Below, in pieces: positions 5,445-6,247 of a stretch of DNA of 6,247 nt (within the stretch, counting starts at the first letter, position 1; the number at the start of each line of letters is the position of its first letter). A program made the translations under genes and the position numbers. The notes beneath the pieces were generated by a model, which worked only from the letters and a program-made list of their open reading frames with translations, made no database searches and was not told the DNA's origin. The stretch is from Methanomassiliicoccales archaeon (GTDB taxonomy: Archaea > Thermoplasmatota > Thermoplasmata > Methanomassiliicoccales > JACIVX01): contig JAJRAG010000072.1 in assembly GCA_028682925.1 (NCBI GenBank), forward strand, positions 1 through 6,247, read 5' to 3'.

Positions 5445-6247
5445 CTAAAGTAAGAACTTGCTCAACAAGAGAATGATGGAAATTGCGCTGTAGGTTTGTG
5501 TGATTATCATTATCCACTGAGGATTATGTGCAGATAGGTTCACGATCTTTTCTTGATTGATTTCACTCTTGTTTGATTCTTCGCATTCTTTCGACAAGAA
5601 GTAGAGTCTGCCAAATTGCTTCAAAACGAACAATGCGGCAACGGGTATGGCAACTAGGAAAATGCTCAATATGTAGTGTTGAGAGTAGGTGAATTGCAGC
5701 AGAAAACCAATGGCAGTGAGCGTCGCTCCTGTGGCTAGAAGCACTATGGCAAGAATAGAAGCTCTGACGAGACCCAAAGTGACTGTCAACGTCTCTATGC
5801 CCATCGCCTTGTCTCCAAAATAATCCCTCATTTCAGTCGGAATTATCACACCATATACTGTCAGAGCCAGCCCTGCTAATGATATGATGAAGAAGAGGTT
5901 CAGCTCATTCGTGAAAGTGTAATAGGCGAACATGACAGGAAATATCCCAAGGACGAGAATTAACGAGATTGGAGCCAGCCATTTTCTTGATTTGAATCTT
6001 ATGGGCTTAAGAGAATAGCCACAGCCCAAGCTGATTCCAATCACCCAAAGGAATAGGAGAACTGGTTTTTGCTGAATATACATGAACAGGGATACGAGAA
6101 TCAGTGTAAGAAGTAACTCTATGACTAGTACTTTCTTCAGTCGGTCTAGCCTGAAGGAATTCATTGCTTTGACGAGTTGTTCCTTTCGTGGGTCTCTTTC
6201 ATCCAGCTCTCGATCAGAAAGTGTGTTCGCCTGCGCTCCTATGGCGG
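5445..6247 (-). CDS. UbiA-family membrane prenyltransferase (5' end beyond window)
   Basis: The reverse frame is open from the right edge (first whole codon at 6245) for 266 residues to TAG at 5445. Both aspartate motifs of the UbiA superfamily are present. The first is NTLSDRELDE (visible residues 7-16; N-x3-D-x3-D). The second is DYFGDKAMGIETLTVTLG (about 141-158), with YSLKPIRFKSR (77-87) between them, the family's Y-S-x-x-P-x-R-x-K element. Several hydrophobic helices alternate with these loops. The aspartates hold Mg2+ and the diphosphate of an isoprenoid donor, which is transferred to a lipid or aromatic acceptor in the membrane. The acceptor is not determinable; archaeal relatives make ether lipids, quinones or hemes. 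An internal ATG at 6164 is not the start, because the first aspartate motif lies upstream of it. A charged loop with KECEESNKSEINQEK sits near the C-terminus before a last hydrophobic segment. The first membrane helix or two lie outside the window. Confidence 0.87.
   Translation of the reverse strand, partial: AIGAQANTLSDRELDERDPRKEQLVKAMNSFRLDRLKKVLVIELLLTLILVSLFMYIQQKPVLLFLWVIGISLGCGYSLKPIRFKSRKWLAPISLILVLGIFPVMFAYYTFTNELNLFFIISLAGLALTVYGVIIPTEMRDYFGDKAMGIETLTVTLGLVRASILAIVLLATGATLTAIGFLLQFTYSQHYILSIFLVAIPVAALFVLKQFGRLYFLSKECEESNKSEINQEKIVNLSAHNPQWIMIITQTYSAISIILLLSKFLL

Noticed and set aside
6162..6164. ATG as the start of the UbiA-family gene
   Set aside because: The frame stays open upstream to the window edge and encodes the essential N-x3-D-x3-D motif there, so the true start is outside.
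1..6247. CRISPR array, tRNA, rRNA or insertion sequence
   Set aside because: No regularly spaced repeats, cloverleaf-like sequence, rRNA-like segment or transposase gene was seen on either strand.

Overview
The window looks like a piece of an uncultured archaeal chromosome. Start regions carry archaeal TATA boxes (for example TTTATAAG and CTTTATAC) about 25 bases before the inferred transcript start, with short leaders. The gene content also fits: a methylcobamide:CoM-type methyltransferase next to a DUF1638 gene, and a UbiA-family membrane prenyltransferase. Thermoplasmatota or Bathyarchaeia are reasonable guesses, but that is inference; nothing in the window fixes the lineage. No tRNA, rRNA, CRISPR array or insertion sequence was seen.

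Layout. Positions 1-1630 (-) hold the N-terminal 543 residues of a large STAND/AAA-type ATPase with a helical TPR-like C-terminal part; it runs off the left edge. A 246-base divergent control region separates it from a 70-residue orphan gene at 1877-2089 (+). That gene has a good TATA box, a G-rich ribosome site and a palindrome centred on the expected transcript start. A 17-codon signal-like mini-ORF overlaps its stop. After about 200 bases with no convincing gene comes a hairpin at 2321-2352, which closes a leftward two-gene operon: a MtaA/MtbA/CmuA-family methyltransferase (3159-4220) followed, with a 4-base overlap, by a DUF1638 gene (2350-3162). A 383-base divergent spacer (4221-4603) precedes a rightward gene (4604-5275) for a winged-helix, coiled-coil, two-membrane-segment protein. 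It converges on a leftward UbiA-family gene (5445 to past the right edge) across a 169-base spacer.

How the genes may work together. The methyltransferase has the complete His-X-Cys...Cys zinc site, so it should activate a thiol (coenzyme M or a related one) and exchange a methyl group with a corrinoid. The DUF1638 protein is translationally coupled to it and probably acts in the same corrinoid system, but no corrinoid protein or substrate-specific methyltransferase lies in the window. The ATPase and the winged-helix membrane protein look like separate signalling or regulatory genes. The UbiA protein belongs to isoprenoid lipid or quinone metabolism. Nothing shows that these flanking genes are functionally tied to the methyltransferase operon.
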